From assembly GCA_013696425.1 (NCBI GenBank), contig JACCYP010000216.1, positions 1-14,989 on the forward strand: 14,989 bases of DNA. Reading direction: 5' to 3'. Source of the DNA: Thermoleophilaceae bacterium. GTDB taxonomy: Bacteria > Actinomycetota > Thermoleophilia > Solirubrobacterales > Thermoleophilaceae. The position numbers were made by a program, and so were the translations under genes. Below are positions 1-6,421 of the stretch, piece by piece; the stretch's first letter is position 1; every line of letters begins with the position of its first letter. Under the pieces are notes generated by a model that was not told where the DNA came from, ran no database searches, and saw nothing but the letters and a program-made list of their open reading frames with translations.

Positions 1-1072
1 GCGGCGGGGCCTGGCCGCCCTGCGGCGGGGCCTGCTGTCCCTGCGCACCGCCCGGCTGCTGCTGCTGTTGGGCCTGTGCCGGGTCGACCGGCTGGACATC
101 GGCGAGCCTCGCCCGAAGTACGACCTCGCCGGAGTAGGACTCATTCTCGTCGATCGGCTCGCGGGTGAGGTCGAGGTACTTGTACTTCTCCCAGCCCTCG
201 GGCAGCGGGCCGGCACCCTGGTAGTTGCCCTGCTCGTCGGTGACCTGGGCGCCGATCGACTTGGCGTCCTTGGGCGAGTTGTAGAGCCACACCTCGTATG
301 CGGTGCCGCCCTTCTTGTTGCGGCCGCGCTCGTTCGGCGTCAGCCCGCGGGCGGCCACGACCATGTTGTTCTTCCCTTCGGCCCGAACGACCACCGCCTG
401 GCCCTCTCCCTTCTCGCCCTTGACCGGGCGCATCACGAGCTGGCCCAGCGGCACGGCCTGCCCGTTGCCCGCTGCGGTGCCGGATTTCTTGTCGCCGGAC
501 TCCTTGTCGTCGCCGCCCCCGGTGACGACCACCACGAGGAGCGCGATCAGGCCGGCGGCCACCACGGCCGCGATGCCGCCGCCGATCAGCCTGCGCCGGC
601 GGACGACGCTCTCGGCCTGCGGGGTGAGGGGGCGGCTCGCCCGCTCTGCGCGCTCGCGCGGTGCCGGGGGCGTACGCTCGCGCCGGCCGCGGCGAACCGG
701 AGCCTCGGCGGCGCCCCCGCCATCAGGGATCTCGGGTCGCGCGGCGTCGCCGTAGAGGGGATCAAGGGCGTCCAGGAGGGAGTTCGACCATGCGCGCGCG
801 GGCTCGGAGCTCTTCAGGTGCCCGCGCGTGGCCGTGGCCTCGGGCCCGGTCTGCTGCCCGAGCAGGTAGTCGGCCAGCTGGTCGCGCCACTGGGGGTCGA
901 CCCGTTCGTAGGTGCGCGGGGAGAGTTGGCCCAGTGCCTCACGTGCCAGTTCCTTCACCCGCGCGGGGGAGAGGCCGAGCATGCCGGAGAGGTCCTCGTA
1001 GGACTGCTGGCGCTGCAGAACCAGCTCGATGATGGCGCGCTGGTCCGCGGGAAGTTGGTCGAAGGTGGCCAT
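1..1072 (-). CDS. Sigma-70 region 4-like HTH fused to membrane RskA-like anti-sigma domain (partial, C-terminus off the left edge)
   Basis: The reading frame is open from an ATG at 1072 to the window edge (357 codons, no stop), so the protein is incomplete. Residues 1-50 read like sigma-70 region 4: LPADQRAIIELVLQRQQSYEDLS, then MLGLSPARVKELAREAL as the helix-turn-helix. Residues 110-160 form a charged, Pro/Arg-rich linker. A single hydrophobic helix lies at about 162-185. Residues 205-325 resemble the extracellular RskA-type anti-sigma-K domain (YEVWLYNSP, LPEGWEKYKYLDL, SGEVVLRARL). From about 331 the tail is low complexity, rich in Q, P and G (QAQQQQQP, repeated GGQAPP). Inference: a membrane-anchored regulator, DNA- or polymerase-binding inside and sensing outside. 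It has no sigma region 2, so it is not a complete sigma factor. It is divergent from the thioesterase. No Shine-Dalgarno sequence is visible; a TACCCT box lies 11 bases upstream. Confidence 0.75.
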   Translation of the reverse strand, partial: MATFDQLPADQRAIIELVLQRQQSYEDLSGMLGLSPARVKELAREALGQLSPRTYERVDPQWRDQLADYLLGQQTGPEATATRGHLKSSEPARAWSNSLLDALDPLYGDAARPEIPDGGGAAEAPVRRGRRERTPPAPRERAERASRPLTPQAESVVRRRRLIGGGIAAVVAAGLIALLVVVVTGGGDDKESGDKKSGTAAGNGQAVPLGQLVMRPVKGEKGEGQAVVVRAEGKNNMVVAARGLTPNERGRNKKGGTAYEVWLYNSPKDAKSIGAQVTDEQGNYQGAGPLPEGWEKYKYLDLTREPIDENESYSGEVVLRARLADVQPVDPAQAQQQQQPGGAQGQQAPPQGGQAPP

Positions 1073-1083
1073 GAGCAGGCGGA

Positions 1084-1093
1084 AGGGTAGCCT
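1084..1093. promoter_or_regulatory. Shared symmetric -10 box of a bidirectional promoter
   Basis: The ten bases AGGGTAGCCT read as TANNNT in both directions around the same TA step: TAGCCT (1088-1093, plus) ends 7 bases before the GTG at 1101, and TACCCT (1089-1084, minus) ends 11 bases before the ATG at 1072. The two start codons are only 28 bases apart, leaving no room for two separate promoters with leaders. I infer overlapping divergent promoters giving leaderless or nearly leaderless mRNAs. No -35 elements were convincingly identified. Confidence 0.45.
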
Positions 1094-1100
1094 GCCGCGC

Positions 1101-1514
1101 GTGACATCGGACGCACCTCAACCTGATCTTCAAGGAACGCTTGACGACGTGCTCGGCCTCGAGGTGACCCAGGCGGGCGGCGGCACGGCCAGCGGGACCT
1201 TCGCGGTGGAGAAGCGCGTGCAGCAGCCGTTCGGCATCGTTCACGGGGGCGCCTATGCCGCCCACGCGGAGGCATTGGCCTCCGTCGGGACCTGGCTAGA
1301 GGTGCGCGAGGACGGCATGCTCGCGATGGGAATGAACAACTTCACGACGTATCTGCGACCCGTGTTCGGCGGCATCATCAGCGCCGAGGCCCGCGCGCTG
1401 CATCGGGGCCGCACCACGTGGGTGTGGGACGTCGAGTTCACGACGGACGAGGGCAAGAAGTGCGCCACCTCGCGGGTGACGATCGCCGTTCGCCCGGCGC
1501 CCCCCGCCAGTTGA
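1101..1514 (+). CDS. PaaI-type hotdog-fold acyl-CoA thioesterase
   Basis: A 137-residue protein of the size usual for single-domain hotdog thioesterases, which hydrolyse acyl- or aryl-CoA thioesters as homo-oligomers in the cytoplasm. The hallmark is the HGG turn at 48-50 (PFGIVHGG) followed by the long hotdog helix carrying an acidic residue (AYAAHAEALAS, E57). The strands NNFTTYLRPVFGG and TTWVWDVEFTTDEGKKCATSRVTIAV complete the fold. I chose GTG at 1101 because the conserved part begins shortly after it and a TANNNT box lies 7 bases upstream. An in-frame ATG at 1071 would overlap the divergent gene's start and is less likely. The stop overlaps the TTG start of the winged-helix gene, so the two are probably co-transcribed. 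The substrate cannot be told from sequence. Confidence 0.8.
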   Translation: MTSDAPQPDLQGTLDDVLGLEVTQAGGGTASGTFAVEKRVQQPFGIVHGGAYAAHAEALASVGTWLEVREDGMLAMGMNNFTTYLRPVFGGIISAEARALHRGRTTWVWDVEFTTDEGKKCATSRVTIAVRPAPPAS

Positions 1515-2515
1515 TCGAGCAGCTCCGCCGCTTCACCTACGCGCGTCAGATGCTCGGGCGCTCCGCCGCCGGCCCTGCGGAGGCCCTGCGGGCGGTGGCC
1601 GGCGTCTACTCCTCGCATCCGAGCGGCCCGCTGTCGCTGTCGGCGCGGTCGAAGAGCTTCAGCGCCAAGGCATACGAGGAGCTCGACCACGTCCGCGTCC
1701 CGGCCTTCCGCGGCTCGATCCATATCGTGGCGCCCGAGTCCGCCGAGCTCGCGCTCGGCCTCACGAAGGAGACCGAGAAGCAGCGCGACTACCGCCTCAA
1801 GTACATGGGCTTCACGCGCGCGCAGTACGAGGACCTGAAGCCGAAGATTCGCAAGGCGGCGCAGAACCCGCGCACCGCCGCCGAGCTGCGGGAGGACGTC
1901 GGCCTCGAGAAGCGCGTATCGGCCGTCCTCGGCGGCATGAACCGCGAGGGATTGCTCGTTCGGGTGGGGTCGGCGAATCTGCGCTCCAACGCCCTGCGCT
2001 ACCAGGCGGCCAGGCTGAAGCCGGCAGCAAAGGAGAAGTCCCACGAATGGGCCGCGGGGGAGTACCTGCGCGCATTCGGCCCGGCCCGGGTGCGGGACTT
2101 CGCGTGGTGGGCGCCGGCCTCGGCCAGGGAAGCGGCGGCGGCATTCGATGCGCACGGCGCGATCGACGTGGGGGAGGGCTACTTCCTGCGCCCCGAGGAC
2201 AGGGACGCCTTCGAGGGCGCGCAGGCGGTCCGCGGCGACCGGGTCGACGTGATCCCGAAATGGGACTGCCTCACGATGGGCTACCCGAAGGACGGACGCG
2301 AGCGGTTCCTGCACCCGGAGCTCTACGACCGTGCCTACGACTTCCGGGGCGATGGCCGCGGCCTGATGCTCGCCGCCGGCCAGGCGGTGGGAGCGTGGGA
2401 GGGGCGCTTCGGATCCAAGCCCGGTATCGAGCTCGACTGGTTCGAGAAGCCGGGTGCGAAGCTGAAGGCCGCGGTCGAGAAGGGCTTCGACGAGGTACGG
2501 GCGCTGCTGTCTTAG
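1511..2515 (+). CDS. Winged-helix DNA-binding protein, HTH_42 / YcaQ-AlkZ-like family
   Basis: A 334-residue cytoplasmic protein with the layout of the HTH_42 family, whose best-known members (E. coli YcaQ/AlkX, Streptomyces AlkZ) are DNA glycosylases that unhook interstrand crosslinks. Family landmarks are RVPAFRGSIHIVAP (62-75, compare the usual R-W-x-M-R-G-T-x-H), the helical region RKAAQNPRTAAELREDV, a wing ending in NREGLLVRVGS, and the C-terminal YDRAYDFRGDGRG. The position of the glycosylase QxQ/QxD motif reads VYSSHPSGP (residues 32-40), so neither catalytic-type Gln is present. Enzyme activity is therefore doubtful. I chose TTG at 1511 because it overlaps the thioesterase stop as TTGA, and the next start, ATG at about 1550, would cut the first helix. 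The 3' end overlaps the convergent NAD+ synthetase stop by 4 bases. Confidence 0.7.
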   Translation: MIEQLRRFTYARQMLGRSAAGPAEALRAVAGVYSSHPSGPLSLSARSKSFSAKAYEELDHVRVPAFRGSIHIVAPESAELALGLTKETEKQRDYRLKYMGFTRAQYEDLKPKIRKAAQNPRTAAELREDVGLEKRVSAVLGGMNREGLLVRVGSANLRSNALRYQAARLKPAAKEKSHEWAAGEYLRAFGPARVRDFAWWAPASAREAAAAFDAHGAIDVGEGYFLRPEDRDAFEGAQAVRGDRVDVIPKWDCLTMGYPKDGRERFLHPELYDRAYDFRGDGRGLMLAAGQAVGAWEGRFGSKPGIELDWFEKPGAKLKAAVEKGFDEVRALLS

Positions 2516-4095
2516 CCGGACCAGCGGTTCGTGATCGGCACACGCCGGTCGCGTCCGAAGGCCTTGTTCGAGACCCGGATACCGGGTGGTGCCTGGCGGC
2601 GCTTGTACTCCGCGCGGTCGACCATCGCGATGATCTTCTCGACCACCTCGCGCTCGAATCCGCGCTCCACCACTTCGGCCGCACTCAGGTCCTCCTCCAC
2701 GTAGAGGCGCAGGATCTCGTCGAGGGTGTCGTAGTCGGGAAGCGACTCCGAGTCGAGCTGGTCGGCGCGCAGCTCCGCACTCGGCGGGCGCTCGATCACG
2801 CTCACCGGCACGAGGGCCCTGCCCTCATCCGCGTTGCGCCATTCGGTGAGGCGGTAGACCGAACCCTTGAACACGTCCTTCAGCACGGCAAACCCGCCGG
2901 CCATGTCGCCGTAGAGCGTCGCGTAGCCCACCGACATCTCCGACTTGTTCCCGGTGGTGAGCACGAGCCAGCCGAACTTGTTCGACAGGGCCATCACGAG
3001 ATTGCCGCGGATGCGGGCCTGGAGGTTCTCCTCGGCGAGGTCCGGCTCGCGCCCGGCGAACGGCCCGGCCAGGAGCTCCTCGTAGTGGGTCATCGCACCC
3101 TCTATGGGCAGCTCGAGATAATGCACGCCGAGGTTCTCGGCGATCTGCTTCGCGTCCGAGCGGGTGCCCTCCGAGGAGAACTGCGACGGCATCGAGACGC
3201 AGGTCACGTTCTCGGCACCGAGGGCGTCAGCGGCCACGAGTGCCACCAGTGCCGAATCGATGCCGCCCGAGAGCCCGAACACGACGTGCTCGAAGCCGTT
3301 CTTGCCGGCGTAGTCGCGCAGGCCGAGCACGAGCGCCGAATAGAGCTCCTCCTCGGTTGAGAGCACGGGCGCAACCTCGCCCGCGCCGCTGTCGGTGTCG
3401 TACACCAGCAGCGCCTCCTCGAACTGAGGCCCACGCGCCACCACTTCGCCGGCGGAGTTCACCACGACGGAGTGTCCGTCGAACACAAGCTCGTCCTGGC
3501 CCCCGAGCAGGTTGCAGAACGCGATGGCCGCCCCATGCTCGGGCGCGCGCTCGCCGAACATCCGCTCGCGCTCCACCCCCTTGCCCTGGTAGTAGGGCGA
3601 GGCGGACGGGTTCACCAGCAGATCGGCGCCGTCACCCGAGTCCAGTCCGGCGTACCAGAGGTCCTCGCACACGGTGAGGCCCACACGGAGGCCATCGACA
3701 TCGACGATCGCCGGCGCGTCCCCGGGTGTGAAGTACCGGCGTTCGTCGAACACGCCGTAGTTGGGGAGGCGGCGCTTGCGGTAGAGCGTCTCGACGATCC
3801 CTCCGCGCAGGAGCGCAAGGGTGTTGAAGATGTCCTCGCCATCTCGCTCGGGGTACCCCACGAAGGCCGCGATCGGCAGATCGGCCGCCAACGAGTCGAG
3901 GGCCTCCCGGGCGGCGGCGAGAAACGGTCTGCGCAACAGCAGATCCTCGGGCAGGTAGCCGGTCACCACCAACTCCGGGAAGACCACGGCCTGCGCGCCC
4001 GCATCAGTCGCGTGGGCGGTCCAATCGCGCACGAGGGCCACGTTGCCGTCGATGTCCCCAACCGTCGGATTCACCTGCGCCAGAGCGAGCCTCAC
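2512..4095 (-). CDS. nadE: Glutamine-dependent NAD+ synthetase
   Basis: Catalyses the last step of NAD+ synthesis: ATP-dependent amidation of nicotinic acid adenine dinucleotide, using ammonia from glutamine. The 527 residues contain an N-terminal nitrilase-type glutaminase with the full Glu-Lys-Cys triad (E41 in FPELVVTGY, K107 in YRKRRLPNYGVF, C143 in TVCEDLW). The C-terminal synthetase domain carries the ATP-pyrophosphatase P-loop SGGIDS (276-281), TTGNKSEMSVGYATLYGDMAGG and the C-terminal RRVPITNRW. This matches the shorter bacterial two-domain form. The start is GTG at 4095; a CATACT box lies 6 bases upstream, so the gene may have its own promoter. It follows a broken cupredoxin tail by 16 bases. 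Its stop overlaps the convergent winged-helix stop. Confidence 0.96.
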   Translation of the reverse strand: MRLALAQVNPTVGDIDGNVALVRDWTAHATDAGAQAVVFPELVVTGYLPEDLLLRRPFLAAAREALDSLAADLPIAAFVGYPERDGEDIFNTLALLRGGIVETLYRKRRLPNYGVFDERRYFTPGDAPAIVDVDGLRVGLTVCEDLWYAGLDSGDGADLLVNPSASPYYQGKGVERERMFGERAPEHGAAIAFCNLLGGQDELVFDGHSVVVNSAGEVVARGPQFEEALLVYDTDSGAGEVAPVLSTEEELYSALVLGLRDYAGKNGFEHVVFGLSGGIDSALVALVAADALGAENVTCVSMPSQFSSEGTRSDAKQIAENLGVHYLELPIEGAMTHYEELLAGPFAGREPDLAEENLQARIRGNLVMALSNKFGWLVLTTGNKSEMSVGYATLYGDMAGGFAVLKDVFKGSVYRLTEWRNADEGRALVPVSVIERPPSAELRADQLDSESLPDYDTLDEILRLYVEEDLSAAEVVERGFEREVVEKIIAMVDRAEYKRRQAPPGIRVSNKAFGRDRRVPITNRWSG

Positions 4096-4111
4096 GCCCT
4101 GAGTATGGCGT

Positions 4112-4225
4112 CTAGCGGACGACCACCTTCGCCCTCATCCCGAGGTGGATCGTGCACACGTAGGAGTGGGTCCCCGGACGCGTGAACCGGGCGGAATGCG
4201 TGCGCGCGGCAGAACCACGCGCAGA
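4112..4225 (-). pseudogene. Cupredoxin (plastocyanin/azurin-like) C-terminal remnant
   Basis: Between the deacylase and nadE, a 38-codon open stretch bounded by stops (TGA 4228-4226, TAG 4114-4112) encodes RFTRPGTHSYVCTIHLGMR followed by AKVVVR. This is the copper-site end of a type 1 blue-copper domain: the Cys, His and Met ligands occur in the expected C-x2-H-x3-M spacing, followed by the last beta strand. The first copper His and most of the beta sandwich are absent. There is no start codon at a sensible place, and an in-frame stop lies just upstream. I read it as a decayed 3' end of a secreted copper protein gene. It lies too close to its neighbours to be a complete small gene. Confidence 0.7.
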
Positions 4226-4248
4226 TCACCCGAATGGCGCCGAGGCGC

Positions 4249-4698
4249 TCAGGCGACTACGGCGACTGTCGCGGAGGTGCACTCCACGAGTCGCTTGGGG
4301 TCCGCCTGGAACAGCGAGTTTCCGTCCCCGCCGGCCGCCCAGACGCACTGGTGCTCCAGCAGCGTCGCGTCGAAGACCACGGGCAGGCCGTGGCCGAAGG
4401 GCGGCACGCCGCCGACCGCGAACCCGGTCGCGGCGCGCACCTCGTTCGGTGTTGCGGGGCGGGATTCGGCGCAGTCGAGCACGTCGCAGAGCTTGTTCAC
4501 ATCCACCCGGTGCTGGCCGGAGGTCACGACCACGACCGGGTCGCCGTCGGCAATGAACACGATCGACTTGGCGATCTGGGCGTCCTCGCAGCCCACCGCG
4601 AGCGCCGCCTCCTGAACGGTGCGCGTCGGGGCATCGAGCGTCTTCACGCTCACATCGAGCCCCAGTTCCCTCGCGGTCGTCTTGACCCTTTCGCGCAT
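4249..4698 (-). CDS. YbaK/EbsC-family aminoacyl-tRNA deacylase (ProX/YbaK-like)
   Basis: A 149-residue stand-alone editing-domain protein. The family hydrolyses mischarged tRNAs (for example Cys- or Ala-tRNAPro) in trans. Visible marks are the N-terminal RTVQEAALAVG, the conserved lysine in QIAKSIVF (K44), the strand VVVVTSGQHRVD, and the glycine-rich GFAVGGVPPFGH (92-103), which shapes the binding pocket. The ATG at 4698 is preceded by purine-rich AAGG and GGAGGG runs but no TANNNT box. With the 34-base gap after the WS/DGAT stop, this suggests co-transcription with that gene. Which tRNA it edits cannot be decided from the sequence. Confidence 0.88.
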   Translation of the reverse strand: MRERVKTTARELGLDVSVKTLDAPTRTVQEAALAVGCEDAQIAKSIVFIADGDPVVVVTSGQHRVDVNKLCDVLDCAESRPATPNEVRAATGFAVGGVPPFGHGLPVVFDATLLEHQCVWAAGGDGNSLFQADPKRLVECTSATVAVVA

Positions 4699-4732
4699 CC
4701 TTGACCCTTCAAACCCTCCTACGGCCGGAGAG

Positions 4733-6166
4733 TTACGAGGCCGGTGCCTTTGCGCGGGCTTTCTTGGACGGCTTGCGGGCCCGCGAGGCCCCGAGCTTCA
4801 CCCCGGCCGAGGCGGCCAGCTCCGCCAGCGCCTCCTCGAAGTCCTCGGCCACGTCCTGGATGTCGGCCATCGCGTCGAAGTCTCCGACGAGCCCGAAGTT
4901 GATCGCCCCGTTGTAGGACATGAGCGCAACGCCGAGCGCGGTGTTGCTTGTGAGCGGAACCATCGGGAAGAGGTCGCTGAGCTCGCGGCCGAGCATGAAC
5001 AGCGGGAACTGGGGGCCCGGCACGTTCGTTACCACGAGGTTGAAGGCCCGCTGGCGGTGGCTCAGGCGTGCGGCCTGGCCGAGAATCGTGGGCGGCGCAA
5101 AGTCGGCCACGCCCATGATCCGGTCGGCGCCCACGGCCTGTCCCGATTCCTTCAGGCCCGCCATCGCCTCGCCGACGATCGAGAGCCGCTCCACCGGGTC
5201 CTCGCACCACACGGGTAGCGGCGCCATCATCGCCGAGACCCGGTTACCGAGGGCGCCGCGCTCGGTCTCCGCGCGCGCGCTCACGGGCACCATCGCGCGC
5301 AGCGTGACGCCGGTCGTGTCCTCGCCGCGGTCGCGCAGGTGGCGGCCGAGGCCGCCCGCCACGACGCTCAGCACGACGTCGTTCACGGTGCCGCCCAGCT
5401 CGTTCTTGATCGCCTTAACATCACCGAGCGACACCCGTGCCCACGTGAAGCGCCTGTGGGGCCCGATCCGGCAGTTGTAGGGGGAGGAGGGGGCGCCGAA
5501 CATCGACCCGGCGGTGGCGATCGAGTCGCGCAGCGCCGAGGCGAGCTGGCGCGGCGCGCGGAAGACCGCGCGCACCGAGCGGGCGAGCTCGCCTGGGGCG
5601 GTGCCGCGTTCGATGAGCGCCTCTGCCAGCAGCTGGCTGCTCGAGGGCTGCGGTGCGGGGAGCCAGCGCGGGGGCGGATCGGGAGGCTCCTCGGGTGTTG
5701 GGGAGGCGTCGAAGAGCACGGTGGCGATATCCACGCCCGAGACACCGTCCACAAGCGCGTGATGGGTCTTCGCGACGATCGCGAAGCGCCCACCCTCGAG
5801 CCCTTCCACCAGCCACATCTCCCACAATGGCTTGTCGCGATCGAGCTGCTGGGCGAGCACCCGGCTGGCGAGGTTGCGTAGCTGCTCCTCGCTCCCCGGG
5901 GGCGGCAGGGCGGACTGCCGCACGTGGTAGCTGAGGTTGAAGTGCGGATCGTCGACCCAGCGCGGGCGACCCTGTCCGAAGGGCACCATCGCGAGGTGCT
6001 GGCGGTAGCGAGGCACCAGGTGCAGGCGGCGCTCGATGGCCTCGCGGAACTCCTCCACCGGCGGCGGGTCCCCCTCGAAGAGCATCACGGAGGCGACATG
6101 CATGTGTGCCGCCTCGGTTTCGAGGTGCAGGAAAGACGCATCCAGCGCGCTGAGGCGGTCCCCCAT
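4733..6166 (-). CDS. Wax ester synthase / diacylglycerol O-acyltransferase (WS/DGAT family)
   Basis: Transfers fatty acyl groups from acyl-CoA to alcohols or diacylglycerol, making neutral storage lipids at the inner membrane face. The 477 residues match the family length. The catalytic HHxxxDG motif is intact at 135-141 (HHALVDG). The N-terminal LSALDASFLHLET and PRWVDDPHFNLSYHVR are typical, as are the C-terminal-domain motifs NDVVLSVVAGGL, RGALGNRVSAMMAPLPV and NVPGPQFPL, the last of these in the conserved N-x-P-G-P region. The tail is Lys/Ala-rich. The ATG at 6166 has no strong ribosome site but a TAGGTT box ends 7 bases upstream, so a leaderless mRNA is likely. It is divergent from the riboswitch-controlled rlpA-like gene and is followed by the ybaK-like gene. 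Confidence 0.93.
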   Translation of the reverse strand: MGDRLSALDASFLHLETEAAHMHVASVMLFEGDPPPVEEFREAIERRLHLVPRYRQHLAMVPFGQGRPRWVDDPHFNLSYHVRQSALPPPGSEEQLRNLASRVLAQQLDRDKPLWEMWLVEGLEGGRFAIVAKTHHALVDGVSGVDIATVLFDASPTPEEPPDPPPRWLPAPQPSSSQLLAEALIERGTAPGELARSVRAVFRAPRQLASALRDSIATAGSMFGAPSSPYNCRIGPHRRFTWARVSLGDVKAIKNELGGTVNDVVLSVVAGGLGRHLRDRGEDTTGVTLRAMVPVSARAETERGALGNRVSAMMAPLPVWCEDPVERLSIVGEAMAGLKESGQAVGADRIMGVADFAPPTILGQAARLSHRQRAFNLVVTNVPGPQFPLFMLGRELSDLFPMVPLTSNTALGVALMSYNGAINFGLVGDFDAMADIQDVAEDFEEALAELAASAGVKLGASRARKPSKKARAKAPAS

Positions 6167-6173
6167 TCAGCCC

Positions 6174-6179
6174 AACCTA
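6174..6179 (-). promoter_or_regulatory. Candidate -10 box of the WS/DGAT gene
   Basis: TAGGTT on the minus strand matches the actinobacterial TANNNT -10 pattern and ends 7 bases before the ATG at 6166. Transcription would then start at or next to the start codon. The nearby CRP-like palindrome lies just upstream, over the expected -20 to -35 zone. No experimental support is available from sequence. Confidence 0.45.
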
Positions 6180-6186
6180 CTCGATC

Positions 6187-6202
6187 CGTGACGTAGCTCA
6201 CA
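6187..6202. promoter_or_regulatory. CRP-like operator between divergent WS/DGAT and rlpA-like genes
   Basis: CGTGA-CGTAGC-TCACA matches the CRP-family consensus TGTGA-N6-TCACA at 9 of 10 fixed positions, with a perfect GTGA/TCAC core. Its centre (6194.5) is about 40 bases upstream of the start predicted from the TAGGCT box at 6223-6228, close to the -41.5 spacing of class II CRP activation. For the minus-strand WS/DGAT promoter it sits near -28, a position more usual for repression. Actinobacterial CRP homologues (Mtb Crp, corynebacterial GlxR) use this consensus. The site is seen; its roles are inferred. Confidence 0.65.
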
Positions 6203-6222
6203 CAGGGCAGGGCGCAGCGTCC

Positions 6223-6228
6223 TAGGCT
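6223..6228 (+). promoter_or_regulatory. Candidate -10 box of the riboswitch/rlpA-like transcript
   Basis: TAGGCT (TANNNT) would start transcription near 6235, giving a leader of about 187 bases that contains the whole c-di-AMP riboswitch. There is no good -35 hexamer at the usual distance, which fits a promoter dependent on the activator site at 6187-6202. Confidence 0.4.
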
Positions 6229-6257
6229 CGAATGCGTTCGAACTGTTGTTCGATTCG

Positions 6258-6402
6258 GCACGCCGAACTCCGAGGGCACAGACCCTAAGGAGACGGGGGA
6301 CCCAATGGCGCGGACCTACCGCGCACGGGGCGAATCGCCGCCTGAGCGCGGCGTAGCGGACCTTCCGGTCCGCGAGCCCGACAGCTAACCCCGTAGGCCC
6401 GG
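6258..6402 (+). promoter_or_regulatory. ydaO/yuaA-type cyclic di-AMP riboswitch
   Basis: The leader of the RlpA-like gene carries the conserved sequence blocks of the ydaO class: ACGGGGGACCCAATG (6293-6307), GGGGCGAATC (6327-6336) and the hallmark ACAGCTAACCCCGTAGGC (6381-6398). Between them are variable hairpins, for example GCGCGG/CCGCGC (6308-6313 with 6319-6324) and a perfect 7-bp stem GCGGACC/GGTCCGC with a TTCC loop (6356-6373). Boundaries are approximate. This class binds c-di-AMP and usually turns genes off when bound. In actinobacteria it commonly precedes wall hydrolases (RlpA, NlpC/P60, Rpf), exactly the context here. I cannot identify from sequence whether control is by termination or by translation. 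The gap to the start contains the ribosome site AAAGGAAG. Confidence 0.93.
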
Positions 6403-6421
6403 CCGAGGAAAGGAAGTTCCG

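Noticed and set aside
1..73. Short GC-rich tandem repeat and CTG run at the left edge
   Set aside because: It is explained by the Q/P/G-rich low-complexity C-terminal tail of the anti-sigma-like protein rather than a separate repeat element.
68..1090. Long plus-strand open frame opposite the anti-sigma-like gene
   Set aside because: The composition is arbitrary, with no family likeness. The minus strand of the same stretch encodes a coherent HTH, membrane helix and RskA-like protein that simply has no stop inside the window.
1253..2314. 353-codon minus-strand open frame
   Set aside because: It lies antisense to the thioesterase and winged-helix genes, is Arg/Leu/Ala-rich with no recognisable motif, and is a high-GC shadow frame.
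2047..3360. 437-codon plus-strand open frame spanning the convergent junction
   Set aside because: It is a shadow of the winged-helix gene and nadE; it shows no motifs, and both real genes have complete catalytic or family signatures.
4682..4709. Direct repeat TTGACCCTT (4682-4690 and 4701-4709)
   Set aside because: It is a single pair overlapping the start of the ybaK-like gene. It resembles a -35 hexamer but has no matching -10 at proper spacing, so it is probably chance.
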